Positions 18,815 to 32,977 of a DNA stretch of 64,000 nt are shown here, piece after piece (position 1 is the stretch's first letter; each line of letters begins with the position of its first letter). The stretch is from Bog-473 sp963751335 (GTDB lineage: Bacteria; Actinomycetota; Acidimicrobiia; Acidimicrobiales; RAAP-2). The position numbers and the translations under genes were made by a program. The notes beneath the pieces were generated by a model. The model did no database searches. It was not told the DNA's origin and saw only the letters and a list, made by a program, of their open reading frames with translations. The stretch lies in assembly GCA_963751335.1 (NCBI GenBank), contig CAVVUB010000007.1:62001-126000 (forward strand), read 5' to 3'.

Positions 18815-19346
18815 ATGAATCGGTTCGTTGTAATCTCTGGGTGTTCCGGAGGCGGAAAGTCTACAGCTGCTTGCCGAACTTGGCCGACGCGGGTACGCCG
18901 TCGTGGAAGAGCCCGGCCGCCGGATCGTTCAAGAAGAGATCGACGGCGAAGGCTCAGCGCTTCCTTGGGTCGATACGGCCGCCTTTTTGCGTCGCGCCAT
19001 CGCGATGTCTCTTGCCGACCGGGTTTCAGCGCGCACGCTAGAAGGTTGGGTTTTTTTTGATAGAGGATTGATTGACGCCGCTGCGGGCCTTCAATATCTG
19101 ACAGGCGAGGCGGTGCTGGCGCCGCTTGGTCAAACTCACCGCTACCACCATTGCGTATTCCTGACTCCACCTTGGCCAGAAATTTATTTGACAGACTCAG
19201 AGCGGCGCCACGGATTGGACTCCGCCGTTGCCGAATATTTGCGACTTCTTGAAATCTATCCGTCGCTCGGGTATGAAGTCTCTATTCTTCCAAAAATTGG
19301 AGCGGCGGAACGAGCAGACTTCATCCTGAAGGCGCTGAAGGAATAG
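18815..19346 (+). CDS. AAA-family ATP/GTP-binding protein (AAA_28-like), frameshifted
   Basis: About 177 residues. The N-terminus MNRFVVISGCSGGGKST is a Walker A motif (GCSGGGKST). After a joint near 18870 the frame continues GYAVVEEPGRRIVQEEIDG, ALPWVDTAAFLRRAIAMS and EGWVFFDRGLIDAAAGLQYL (Walker B-like FFDRG), then HHCVFLTPPWPEIYLTDSER. It ends KIGAAERADFILKALKE at 19346. This small predicted kinase-like ATPase is common as a single gene in bacteria and its substrate is not known. It is preceded by a tight inverted repeat. It is followed 118 bases later by the PLP decarboxylase, same strand. Confidence 0.8.
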
Positions 19347-19463
19347 GTAATGCGACTAATCAGGCTCGGACCCTAGCAGCGAGACTTTTCTTGACGGCGA
19401 AGGTCTGCGGCCATATGAATACTGACTGGGAAGTAGCGCATGGAATCGATCTCTGGAGGTGCA

Positions 19464-20984
19464 ATGGGCAAGGACGCAAGCATTGAAAAACGTGGCTCGC
19501 CACTGGCCATGCGACCCGAGGAGTTTCGAGCATTGGGCTATCAGCTTGTTGACCGGATCGCCGGTTTCTGGACTCGCTTCCCGAACGACGCGTAACCCCC
19601 GGTGAATCGCCCTCGGAGGTCCGACAAGGCGCTCGGGGCCGGACGCCCGCTACCGCAGCGGGGCGCGGACCCCGCGCTGGTGCTCAACCATGCCGCGGAC
19701 CTGCTGTTCGAACACTCCTTATTCAATGGGCATCCCCGCTTTTGGGGATACATCACCTCATCTGCGGCCCCGATCGGAATGCTCTAGGAGACCTGCTTGC
19801 CGCTGCTGTCAATCCGAACGTCGGCGCGTGGTCGCTGTCGCCAATGGCGAGTGAGATTGAAGCTCAGACGATACGGTGGGTAGCCGAAATGTTGAGCTAC
19901 CCATCAGACTGCGCGGGCCTCTTTGTCAGCGGCGGCAACATGGCCAACCTGGTGTGCTTTCTGGCTGCCCGGCAGGCAAAAGCAGGTTGGAATGTGCGCA
20001 CAGAGGGGATGAATCACAGCCGCCTGCGAGTTTATTGCTCGAAGGAAACACACACGTGGATTCAAAAGGCGGCTGACATTTCAGGGCTGGGGACAGATGC
20101 GATTCGTTGGGTTCCCACCGGTCGTGAATTGCAAATGGACATTGTGGCTCTCAAGAAACAGATCTCCAGCGATCTTGAAGATGGCGACAAACCGTTCTTG
20201 GTAGTAGGCACGGCCGGCTCCGTCAGCACCGGTGCGATTGACCCATTGCCGGAGTTAGCCGCGATCTGTCGTGAATTCAATCTCTGGTTCCACGTAGATG
20301 GTGCATACGGCGGCCTGGCCGCCGTGTTGCCCGATGCTCCCGCTGCTCTCGCTGGATTACGCGAGGCTGACTCGGTGGCCGTAGATCCTCACAAATGGTT
20401 ATATGCGCCCCTTGAAGCGGGCTGCGCATTGGTGCGTAATCCGGAATATCTAAGAGAAGCATTCGCCTATCATCCTCCGTACTATCATTTCGGAACGGAA
20501 GCGATCAATTACTTCGACTTTGGTCCTCAGAATTCGCGTGGATTTCGAGCGCTCAAGGTCTGGCTTGCGCTTCAGCAGGTGGGGCGCGAGGGCTACGTTC
20601 AAATGCTCTCCGATGATATCCGTTTATCCCGGGAACTCTTCGAGCGAATCCTGAAACATCCCGCGCTGCAGGCCTTCACTCAATCACTGAGCATCGCCAC
20701 ATTCCGTTACGTGCCCACAGATCTTGATTCTGGTGGGTGAAGAAGTGGAGCGCTATCTGGACGAATTGAATCGCGAACTGCTAACTCGTTTGCAGAATAG
20801 CGGCGAGGCCTATCTTTCGAATGCGGTGATCGACGGAAAATTCGCGTTGCGTGCCTGCATCGTGAACTTCGGTACGTCTCTGGCGGACGTTGAAGCATTG
20901 CTGCCCCTCGTAGTCCAAATAGGCAAAGATGTGGATTTGGCTCTGCGGAGTAAAAACCTTGGCAACGGTATTCAAGACGGATAA
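19464..20984 (+). CDS. PLP-dependent group II decarboxylase (aromatic-L-amino-acid type), frameshifted
   Basis: About 505 residues, fold-type I PLP enzyme of the DOPA/tryptophan/glutamate decarboxylase group. ATG 19464 has a tggaggt site. N-terminal segments are FRALGYQLVDRIAGF, then NGHPRFWGYITSSAAPIGML and the central frame with VGAWSLSPMASEIEAQTIRW, GLFVSGGNMANLVCFLAARQ, WFHVDGAYGGLAAVLPDAPA and the lysine motif VDPHKWLYAPLEAG. The final frame from about 20740 reads VERYLDELNRELLTRLQNSG and LRACIVNFGTSLADVEAL. Joints are near 19565, 19780 and 20735. All cofactor-binding landmarks are present. The substrate cannot be fixed; L-aromatic amino acids are the family default. Last gene of the island, convergent with the next. 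Confidence 0.88.
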
Positions 20985-21052
20985 CGGGCAACCCCGAAAG
21001 TGATTAACGCGGTTACCCGCCGGGCGCTTCTCGCACAATTCTCAACACATGA

Positions 21053-23640
21053 TCAACGACGCGGCGAACGTCCGCCGCCACTTGATCCGCGTCCCGAACC
21101 TCGGCCGCTGCCACTCGCTCCGCCGCTGCGCCCTTGCTGCTCCAATTGATCGCCTCGTGCCCGCGAGCCCGCGTCATTTTGCAGTTGGCCCATCGTGCCG
21201 GACCCCGCCGAGTTTCCGCGGCGCCGGCAGCCGGCTGCGCGGCTGCGTCTGCGTGCCTGACCGGAAGCCTGACCAGAGGCTTGACCGACGTTTGACTCTG
21301 ACGTTGACCTGATGCCTGCCCAGAAGCTTGACCCGCAGCTCGGCCGGAATTCTGACCTGAAGGCTGCGTGGTTGTCCCGAATCCTTGCCGTTCGCGCGCG
21401 CCCCGTTTCCGGCCTGCGAGCCGGACGAAGACGACGGCGCGGTTCCCGGAGTTTGCGTTTGATTCTTCTGCGTCGCGCCGCTCAGATTCTGATTCTGCGA
21501 ATTTTTCTTGGTCTGCGCCGCGCCGGTCGAAGGATCTACTGGCGTCCAACTGCCGTTGTCCCATTTGCTCCAATCGCCGTTCGAATCTTTTTTGTAAACG
21601 TTGCCGTCGGCGCCCGCGTACACATTATTATTGTTGGCGTCTTTCGCCACGAACGCGCTGTTGCCGTTCTTCCCGGTCACGCCCGCGCCTTCGCTGCCTT
21701 TCGAAGTCTGAAACGATCCCGCGGTGCCGTTCGCGTTGGTCACATGCTGCGCGGTTGCCCAGTTGTCGCCGTTGGTGACCACCGAATTGCCCCATTGGCT
21801 GTAGGCGTTGTGGCCTTGCGACGTCGCGGCGTAGGTTCCGGTGTAGGGATTGTAAGCCTGCGCGTAGGTGTGGCCGCCGTACGCATTCTGGGTGGTGACC
21901 GCGCGCCCGTACATTCCGGTCGTCGGGTTATACCAGGCGGCCGTGCCCACCGAACCATACGGTCCATACACCGCGTGGCCCACGCCATAAAATCCGGTGT
22001 ACGGGTTATAGACCGCCGCGCATCCATACGTATAAGGATACGGATAGTAAATCGGGTAACGCGGCCCGTAATAAATGTACGGCGGATAATAATATCCAGT
22101 CCCGTACACCACCGTCGCGCCGATCGCCATGCCCAGCACAAAAACTCCCAGGTACCCGCTCGAGTAGCTGACTTGCACCGTCGTCGGCGTCGGATTCGAA
22201 ACAATCACGTAGGTTACGTTGTACACCGGCGAACTCGGCGGAATCGTATAAATGATCGCCGGCACCGAATCCGCCGTCTTCCACGGACCCGCCGAACTTC
22301 GCGACACAAACCAAATTCCCTGGAAGCACAGGTAATAAACGTCGCCGACGCGGATCACCCGGTCCGCCGTGTTCGTTGCATAAAACATCGTCGTGCCGGT
22401 GATCGCCACAAATTGTGGTTCGCCCGCGTACACCACCTTCACCGAAGCTTCCGCCGCCGCGCGATTCACCACCGCGGTGGTCGGCACCTGCGCTAACAGA
22501 ACCGCATCGTCCGCGACTCTGCGTTCCCGGCACCGACACCAGCGCCACGGAATACGGATTTACCGCCGCGGAATTTTCGCGAAATCCGGCGGCAGATCGT
22601 TGCCCGCAAAAACCCACGGCGCTTCCAGGCTGCCGGCGCGGAACCAGCGTCCCGAAATCAAAACGTACAATTGATTGTCCGGCTTGTGGATGAAAAATGT
22701 GCTCTGCGTATTGGTCGCGTAGGAAAGATTCGTTCCCGGAATCGGCGCGTACACCGGTTGTCCTCGGAACACGATCACTTCAGCCGGTTTCTCCGTAACA
22801 AAAACTTTCGGCGCAGCCTGCGCGCCCGCCGGCGGCGGTATCGCCTTCAAAACATCGTCCCAATTCTGGCCCTTGGGCAGCTTGGCCATATCGGCCGGCA
22901 ACTTGGTCGTGACCGTCCAGGGTCCCGCGACCTCCTTCGATTTCAGCCAGGTTTTACCGTCGAGCAAGAAATAATTTGTGCCGTCGTAGAAAAGATCCCA
23001 ATTCGTATTGACCACATACTGGATCGACGTGCCGTCGATCGGGGCCAGTACCGGCTTGCCATTGACCATCAACGAAATCGCCGGCACCGTGCTCACAAAA
23101 ATTGTCGGCACGTCCGGGCTCACCGGAATCGATTCGATCGACGCATTCGCTTTCTGCAGGCTCGCGATCATCCGGTCCAGGCTGATGTTGAAAGTCATGG
23201 TCGGATAAATCTGGTGGATGCGCTGCTGCATGGCCTGGTCTTGCGCCGGCTCCAGGCCCGGGAATCGCGAAGAGAGCACTTCGATGTCATGCACGTAGAC
23301 CGTGCGCAGGCTCACGTTCGCATTCGTGGCGGCCTTCCAGGAAATCACGCCGAGAATCGGCTGGCCCCCCTGCGGCGTGATCGAAATCGCGCGTATCGGC
23401 GACCAGTTCGCGGTATTTTTGCCAGCTCTTCAGTTGCGGCTGGTACACGATGACGTGATTGCCGTCTCGATCGATAACCTTCGGCCACGAAGGCGGAACT
23501 GGCGCGGACGCTGGAACCGCACTCGCCGCTGACCGCATGTTTGCGCCGGACGCGAAAGGAACCACGCCGGCGACGAGGCACACCATCACGGCCAAAGCCA
23601 GAAACGCTTTCCAGTTATTCATCACGTCCGCCTTATTCAC
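21053..23640 (-). CDS. Large secreted Tyr/Gly-rich repeat protein (carbohydrate-binding family V/XII-like annotation), frameshifted
   Basis: About 860 residues. The signal peptide is MNNWKAFLALAVMVCLVAGVV (start 23640 or 23622). The middle holds three or more similar units with the pattern NTxxxLFxx..xYxLxxGxWxxS..xGPW: DLFYDGTNYFLLDGKTWLKS, TFFIHKPDNQLYVLISGRWF and YYLCFQGIWFVSRSSAGPWK. Then follow one hydrophobic stretch (GYLGVFVLGMAIGATVVYGT), a Tyr/Pro-rich block (GTGYYYPPYIYYGPRYPIYY), Ala/Tyr repeats (YNPYTGTYAATSQGHNAYSQ) and a Gln/Ser/Gly-rich tail. The tail ends in one frame with SGRGSGRGSSGGGRSPRR and a stop at 21053. Joints are near 23400, 22560 and 21400-21200. Proteins of this build are called carbohydrate-binding family V/XII, but the function is unproven. 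A surface or envelope role is inferred. Confidence 0.72.
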
Positions 23641-23852
23641 TTGTCGGGGTAGAGGCCTGAACGGCGGCCATCTTACCTCGGTTCATTCATTTTTCGCGCA
23701 TAAATGCGGATTTCCCACGGCCGGTCCGCGGCGCAATCTGTTTTTGTCTTTACGGCGAATCCGGGCTCCATTACTATCCCTGCCAAACGCTCGACTGGGT
23801 TTCGCGACCGCCGGCGCCGCAAAAATCCCGTAGATATTCGAGGTCAACTAGA

Positions 23853-24557
23853 ATGAAACTCCGCTTCGGCCTGCTCGCGCTCGTCGCGGTTTTGTTTTCT
23901 GCGTGGATTGTCGCGGAACCAGCCTGCGCGCAGGCGGCGCCGGCCCAATCCGCGCCCGTGACGCATTCCTTCACCAAAGACACGACGATTTACGTCAGCG
24001 ATTTTGAACTCGACGCCCAAGACGTGGCCGTAGACAAGGGCGGAGTGGTCGGACAAAATCGCCCAGGCCTCATCGAAAGGCCGCGCAAGAGAGAACAGCA
24101 GGACCCCGCGGCCCAAGCCAAAAAACTAGTCAACACTATGACCGAAAACTTGGTTTCCGATCTGCAAAAAGCCGGATACCATGCGCAGCGCCTCGCCCCC
24201 GGCGAAGCGCAGCCCGCTTCCGGAGCCTGGGTCCACGGCGTCTTCACCGAAGTGGACGAAGGCAGCCGCATTCATCGCGCAATGATTGGATTCGGTTCCG
24301 GACAAGCCACCATGAATTTGTATGTGACGCTCACGGATTTGGCGCACCCCGACAAACCTCTTTACGACGTCTCGCAGTCCGACGCCAGCAAAGACAAAAT
24401 GGGCGCGGTCATCACCATGAACCCTTACGTCGCCGCCGCGAAATTCGTGATGGAAAAGAACGCCCCGGAAAAAATGGTGAAGAAAACTGCCGGCGAGATT
24501 TCCGCGCAGGTGGTAACGCAGATGAAGCAGTATGGCGCGATGCCGTCGCCGAAATAA
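23853..24557 (+). CDS. DUF4410-domain exported protein
   Basis: Intact, 234 residues. Signal peptide MKLRFGLLALVAVLFSAWIV with a cleavage-like ACAQA. The mature part fits DUF4410: TTIYVSDFELDAQDVAVDKG, a conserved long central helix (AKKLVNTMTENLVSDLQKAG), GAWVHGVFTEVDEGSRIHRA, IGFGSGQATMNLYVTLTDLA and the C-terminal VVTQMKQYGAMPSPK. Such proteins are lipoprotein-like or periplasmic and of unknown role. It is divergent from the large secreted protein (212-base gap, shared promoter region) and convergent with htrA. Confidence 0.85.
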   Translation: MKLRFGLLALVAVLFSAWIVAEPACAQAAPAQSAPVTHSFTKDTTIYVSDFELDAQDVAVDKGGVVGQNRPGLIERPRKREQQDPAAQAKKLVNTMTENLVSDLQKAGYHAQRLAPGEAQPASGAWVHGVFTEVDEGSRIHRAMIGFGSGQATMNLYVTLTDLAHPDKPLYDVSQSDASKDKMGAVITMNPYVAAAKFVMEKNAPEKMVKKTAGEISAQVVTQMKQYGAMPSPK

Positions 24558-24575
24558 AAAGCAAGACGACTCCGC

Positions 24576-26044
24576 CTATTCCATTTCGAAACGTAACGTA
24601 GGTCAGCTTTCCGCCGCGCTCCACCTGCATCGTCGCAGCTTCGCCCGGCTTCAGGTTATTGAACGCTTTCCGCAATCCATCGACGTTGATGATCTCCGTG
24701 TTTTTCAGCGAATGGATCACATCGCCCACCTGCAGGCCCGGAATCGACCGCGAGCTGATCGTTCACGATCGAAGCCACCACCACTCCCGACGGAATCCGC
24801 AAATCCCCCAGCAGCGAGCGCACATCCGCCGAAGCCGTCAAACCCACAATGCCCAACCGAGCGATAAGGTCTTTCGAGGGATCGGCCAGCTCCGAAATCT
24901 GGTCGGGTCGCTTCTTTCGGCTCAAAAACCGGCACATTCAATTCCATTTTTTTGTCTCCGCGCAGAATTTGCAGTTTCACCGAAGCAGCCGTGTCTCGCA
25001 TATACAGACTCAACGCAAAAAGCGGCACGTTGTCCACCGGCAAGCCATCAATACTGACAATCACGTCGCCGGATCTTCAAACCGGCATGTTCCGCGCTGC
25101 TATCGGGAAACACATCGGACACGATCACTCCCGTGTCCGTCGTCAGCCCCAAGCCTTCCGCCAGGTCTGGCGTGATCGATTGCAAATCCGCGCCGATGGT
25201 GCGCCGCGGCACTCGCCCGATATTTGCGGATCCGCTCGTACGCATAGCGCACGATGCCGCTCGGAATCGCGAAGCCGATCCCTTCATTTCCGCCCGGACT
25301 TGGTGTAAATAAAAGTATTGATGCCCACCATGTTTCCGTCCAGATCCATCAGCGGGCCGCCGCTGTTGCCTGGATTGATCGCTGCATCGGTCTGGATGTA
25401 AACCATCGGATTTTCCGGGTCGGGCTGCCGCGCCACCGAACTGACCAATCCAAACGAAACCGAATTCTCCAGTCCTTCCGGACTTCCAAACGCCAAAACG
25501 ATTTGGCCTTTTTGCACCCGCGCGTAAAGTCCGATGGGAATGGTCGGCAGCCCGGTCGCTTCCACTTTCAATACCGCCAGGTCGATCTGCTTGCTGAATC
25601 CGATTACCTTTGCCGGCAGAATCCGCCCATGTGCCCGTAATTGTGCAAACGGCTGCGAATCTTCGGTAGGCGGCGGAGTCAAACGCACCCGCACGCGATC
25701 CGAGCCTTTCACCACGTGATAGTTGGTGATGATGTAGCCGTCGGCCTCGACGATGATCCCCGCTCCCAGGCTGCGCTCACGTCCCACCGCGCTGCTCGCA
25801 TCTTTGTCGTCTTCATCGGGCGCGCCATATCCAGTCACCATCACTTCGACGATTGCCGGTGAGACGCGCTTCGCCAGATTCACGAAAGTGCCGCTCATCT
25901 CGTGTATGGCATCTGACTTTTTTTCGGGCACTGCGGCTTGGGCCTGTGCCGCCGACGGGAACCGCGCCAAAATATTAAAAGGGAAGCGGCCATGGCTTCG
26001 CCAAGCTCGCGAAAAAGAAAAGCGTTTCATCAACCGATCGATGG

Positions 26045-26048
<4 letters not shown>
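24576..26048 (-). CDS. HtrA/DegP-type S1C serine protease with PDZ domains, frameshifted
   Basis: About 490 residues, periplasmic quality-control protease. The N-terminal membrane or signal segment is weak (RFPFNILARFPSAAQAQAAV). The catalytic triad is visible: His in ITNYHVVKGSD, Asp in KQIDLAVLKVEA, Ser in INPGNSGGPLMDLDGNMVGI. PDZ1: RTIGADLQSITPDLAEGLGL and GVIVSDVFPDSSAEHAGLK. PDZ2: GLTASADVRSLLGDLRIPSG, then VGDVIHSLKNTEIINVDGLR. The end TFEME is restored by removing one base, with a stop at 24576. Joints lie near 25290, 25060, 24930, 24740 and 24590. The GTG start at 26048 overlaps the RND gene stop in a GTGA arrangement, so translation is probably coupled to the efflux operon. Confidence 0.88.
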
Positions 26049-29725
<3,677 letters not shown>

Positions 29726-29750
29726 GCCGCTTTCCTGCCCTCAAAAACAA

Positions 29751-30889
29751 TTACTGAATAATGCGAACCACCTGCCCGTCATTCACCAGCGTCGCGCCGT
29801 TTACCAGCACCCGGTCGCCCACGCTCACGCCTTTCGTCACCGCCACCATATTTCCGAAAGCCGCTCCGGGCTGCACGGTTCTTCGCCGCGCCACATCTTT
29901 CTCGCCGTCATGCTCCGCCAGAAAAACGCTGAACGTTTTCGCCCCGTCGCCCGCGGAAACGATCGCGCTGATCGGCACCACCATCAGCGGTGTCGCCAGC
30001 CTGGCCTGTCCCAATACCAACGTCGCCACCATTCCTGATTTCAAGAGTCCCTGTGGATTGGGAAGCGTTACCTCGACCTGGAACGTGCGGCTCTTCTGAT
30101 CCGCCTGCGGCGAAATTGCCGTGATTTGTCCCATAAACGATTGCGGATACGTTTCGGTTTGCACCGCTTGCTTCTTGCCCAGCGTCACCGCAGAAAGCAC
30201 CGTATCCGGAATTCCAAAAACTGCTTTCACCGTTTGGGTTTCGCCGATCGTGAACGCGGTCGTTCCGCTGCCCACCAGCGCGCCCAGCTCGATATTTCGG
30301 CTCAACACTTGCGCGTCAAATGGCGCCCGCACTTCGCAATCGGCCAGCGACTGCTCGGCCTGCGCCACCGCGGCCTGCGCGGTCACCACCGTGCCTTGGC
30401 TCGAATCGTATTGCGCCTTGGCCGCGTCGTAATCGCTCTGGGTCATCGCGTTCGCTTTATACAGAGCCTGGGCCCGCGCGAAATCCTGATTCGATTTTTC
30501 CGCTCCGGCTTTGGCTTGCTCCAGCTGTCCTTTATATTGGTTCAACGCATCGCGGTAATCCGACTGCCGCACCGTCGCCAGCACCGTCCCCGTTTTCACC
30601 CAGTCGCCCTGCTGCAGATTGCGCACCCGCCCGTCCACGCCTTTGCGCTGCAGAATGCTTGTCACATATCCCGCGGATTTGAACGCCACCGGAACTTGTT
30701 GGTAGGGCACGATGCTCGCCGAATAATTCACGCCCTCCGCGCCCGAATATTCCTGCACCTCGGCGACCGTCACCGGAACCAGCGGCGCCTCGGGCGGTTT
30801 GCTCGGCGACTCGCAACCCACCTGCGCACAAAACCAAAAGCGAAAAGTGTCAGCGGCAAGCATCCGCGGAATTTGTCATGTAGACTCAT
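29751..30889 (-). CDS. RND efflux periplasmic adaptor (membrane fusion) lipoprotein
   Basis: About 378 residues. The start ATG 30889 immediately follows the tolC stop (taaatg), and the opening frame MSLHDKFRGCLPLTLFAFGF joins near 30810 to VGCESPSKPPEAP, giving a lipobox-like Cys. The main frame is clean to 29751: barrel-sandwich halves VPVAFKSAGYVTSILQRKGV and SLADCEVRAPFDAQVLSRNI, a long coiled-coil hairpin (YKGQLEQAKAGAEKSNQDFA, MTQSDYDAAKAQYDSSQGTV), then the beta barrel and KSGMVATLVLGQARLATPLM. It links the RND pump to TolC. Only one frameshift is needed at the N-terminus. Confidence 0.92.
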
Positions 30890-32260
30890 TTAGTCTTCGC
30901 CCAGCGCTTTTTCAAATTCGGAACGCGCGCTCCAGAAATTCGACAAGGCCTGCTGGTACTGCGCCGCCGATTGCGCCATGTTGGCCTGCTCCGTCTGCAG
31001 CGCGCTCAGCAGCGCCGCCTTCTGCTTATACTGCTCCATGCACCACCTCCAGCTTTTCTTTCTCCGCCTGCTGCCCCAGCTCCGCGACTTTCAGCCCGGC
31101 GCGCGCCTCGCGCAATTTCCGGTAACGATTATCCAGATCGATGGTCACCTGGCTGCGCGTCTCCAGCAGATTCAGCTGGCCCTGTTCGATACCGCGCTGC
31201 TTCTCGTCCAGCAAGTGCCGCTTGTTCCCCCAATCGAAAATATCCCACTTGAACGAAATCCCCAGCGAGTTCACGCTGGAAGGAAATCCCTGGATCGTAA
31301 ACGGCGAAAAAAACAAATACTGGATGCCCACTTCCGGAATGTACTGCGCCTTCTGCAGCCGCTTTCGCATAAACCGCCTGATCGATTTTTATCTGCGCCT
31401 GCCGAATTTCGGTTCGATTGGCCTGCGCGCTTTCTCGCGCCAGCTCGATGCTCTGTTCTTCGCGGCAGCGCTTCCGGCACGCCGCTCAAAGTGAAATCCG
31501 TGCGAATATCGCGTCCCATCAAGTCGTTCAAATTTTCTTTTTGCGTTTCGAGCGTGTCTTGCAGGGTGACCACCTGCAATTCCGCCTGAGCCAGCTGCAC
31601 CTTCACTCCCGTGCTCTGATATTGCAGCACCGTTTTCTCCTGGAGATATGCGGTAGTGGTGCGGTCCATCTCCCGCAGCGCCTTCACATTTTCGTTCGCG
31701 GCGTCCAGAGCGCTCTGGGTCTGCAGCAAACCGTAGTAAGCCTCTTTCACCGAATTCGTGATCTCTTGCCGCTGCTGCCGCAGTTGTTCCTGGCTCAGCT
31801 GTTTTCCCACTTTCATCAGCTCGACATTCAAATGCACGCTGTAGAGCTGGCTGAGCGGCTGGTTAATCTGGATGAAGCTCATCGCCGAGAAATGCGGATT
31901 GGTGGTGATGGTCGAATCCTGCGCCGGCACCGGCGAGCCATTGACCATCCCGAACGCGTCCTTGGGCACGGTGATGCTGATCGGCGTGAGCAAACCCGAT
32001 CCGCTGAGCTGCACGTTGAATTGCGGATAGCGCTGCGTTTTCGCCGCCAAAATTTGGTCGTTGGAAAACAGCACGCTTTGACTGGCAATTTTGATCAGCC
32101 GGTTACTTTGCTGCGCCTCGGCCAGCGCGGTTTCCAGGGTCAAAACTGCGGGGGACTCCGCCGGCGCGACCTGCGCCAGCCGCGCGCCAGCGGCAGTCGC
32201 AAGCAGAACTGCGCTAACTAAAAAACGCGCGCCATGGCACCGGAACGATCCGGCAGGCAC
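30890..32260 (-). CDS. TolC-family outer-membrane efflux protein, frameshifted
   Basis: About 455 residues, trimeric outer-membrane channel of the efflux system. Signal region FLVSAVLLATAAGARLAQVA. The two OEP repeats are visible: LTLETALAEAQQSNRLIKIA, AKTQRYPQFNVQLSGSGLL and the alpha-hairpins EQLRQQRQEITNSVKEAYYG, LQYQSTGVKVQLAQAELQVV. The second repeat has GISFKWDIFDWGNKRHLLDE and IDLDNRYRKLREARAGLKVA. It ends SARSEFEKALGED with a stop at 30890. Joints are near 31470, 31370 and 31030. The GTG 32260 start is the ORF limit; an ATG about 30 bases later could be real. First gene of the operon. Confidence 0.9.
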
Positions 32261-32387
32261 TCTCTTCCGGTATTTGTGCTGTGCTCACGGCGGAACAGCT
32301 CTCGACCAAGCGAGGCTCCCGCCTCCGGCCAAGAACGGTGCGCGGAATTTATACCGCGGCGCGCGCCCCTGTCAATCGAAGTGTCCA

Positions 32388-32403
32388 TTTCGAATTCTCG
32401 AAA
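32388..32403. promoter_or_regulatory. 16-bp palindrome between tolC operon and divergent gene
   Basis: TTTCGA (32388-32393), attc, TCGAAA (32398-32403). It is a perfect 6-base-arm palindrome in the 310-base divergent interval. Further TCGA half-sites lie at 32376 and 32406. It is a candidate operator for an unlinked repressor, as no regulator gene adjoins the efflux operon. Confidence 0.35.
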
Positions 32404-32570
32404 AATCGATTGCTGCGCCAGGCTTGCCAGAGGTATGCTGCGCCCCGTTGCGGTGGACGGCGACCTTCAGGATTGCGTTCTCCGGAAAATTTCGCTCAGA
32501 ATTTTTCGCGGGCCACGCATCGCTCATTTCCCGCCTGACAGATTGCGGTCCTTAAATTACGGAGGGTTTG

Positions 32571-32937
32571 ATGCGAAATAGAAAAATAAAGGCAGCTAGC
32601 GCTCGTCGCCGTTTTTATTCTTCGTCGCCTGCGTTGCCGCTGCCGCCGGATACCGCCAACGTGGCCGGCACCTGGAATTTCAAAGTCACTGGCGATTCCG
32701 GAAACGCCGACCAGACCATCGTCATCAAGCAGGATGGCGACAAAAATCACCGGCACCTTCAAAGGCCCGCGCCAGTCCGGCACCATCGACGGCACGGTCG
32801 ACGGCAACAACATTAAATTCCACGTCACCGCGCGCGCCGGCATCGACTACACCGGCACCGTAGACGGCGACACCATGAAAGGCACTCTGGCGGCTCGCGG
32901 CAAAACCGGCGATTGGACTGCGACACGCGCGAAATAA
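32571..32937 (+). CDS. Small secreted protein, hypothetical, frameshifted
   Basis: About 118 residues. ATG 32571 is preceded by a ggaggg site. The start MRNRKIK joins by a base correction to a signal peptide (QLALVAVFI, FFVACVAAAAG). The mature part is beta-rich and repetitive: NVAGTWNFKVTGDSGNADQT, KITGTFKGPRQSGTIDGTVD and GIDYTGTVDGDTMKGTLAA, a pattern of xGTxxxTxxGxxxxGT strands. Joints are near 32600-32640 and 32735. I do not recognise a named family; similar short beta-strand proteins occur widely in Acidobacteria. It is followed 40 bases later by another secreted protein gene. Confidence 0.6.
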
Positions 32938-32977
32938 ACTTCACCAACGACCAAGAGAAACTCTCGAGGGAACCGAT

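Noticed and set aside
21312..22496. Long Arg/Val-rich frame antisense to the large secreted protein
   Set aside because: It is the mirror of a Tyr/Gly-rich gene with high GC at third positions. Its composition is Arg-His-Val monotonous and matches no family.
30026..30893. Long plus-strand frame antisense to the adaptor gene
   Set aside because: It is a His/Arg-rich shadow of the adaptor coding strand; the adaptor itself is intact and unmistakable.
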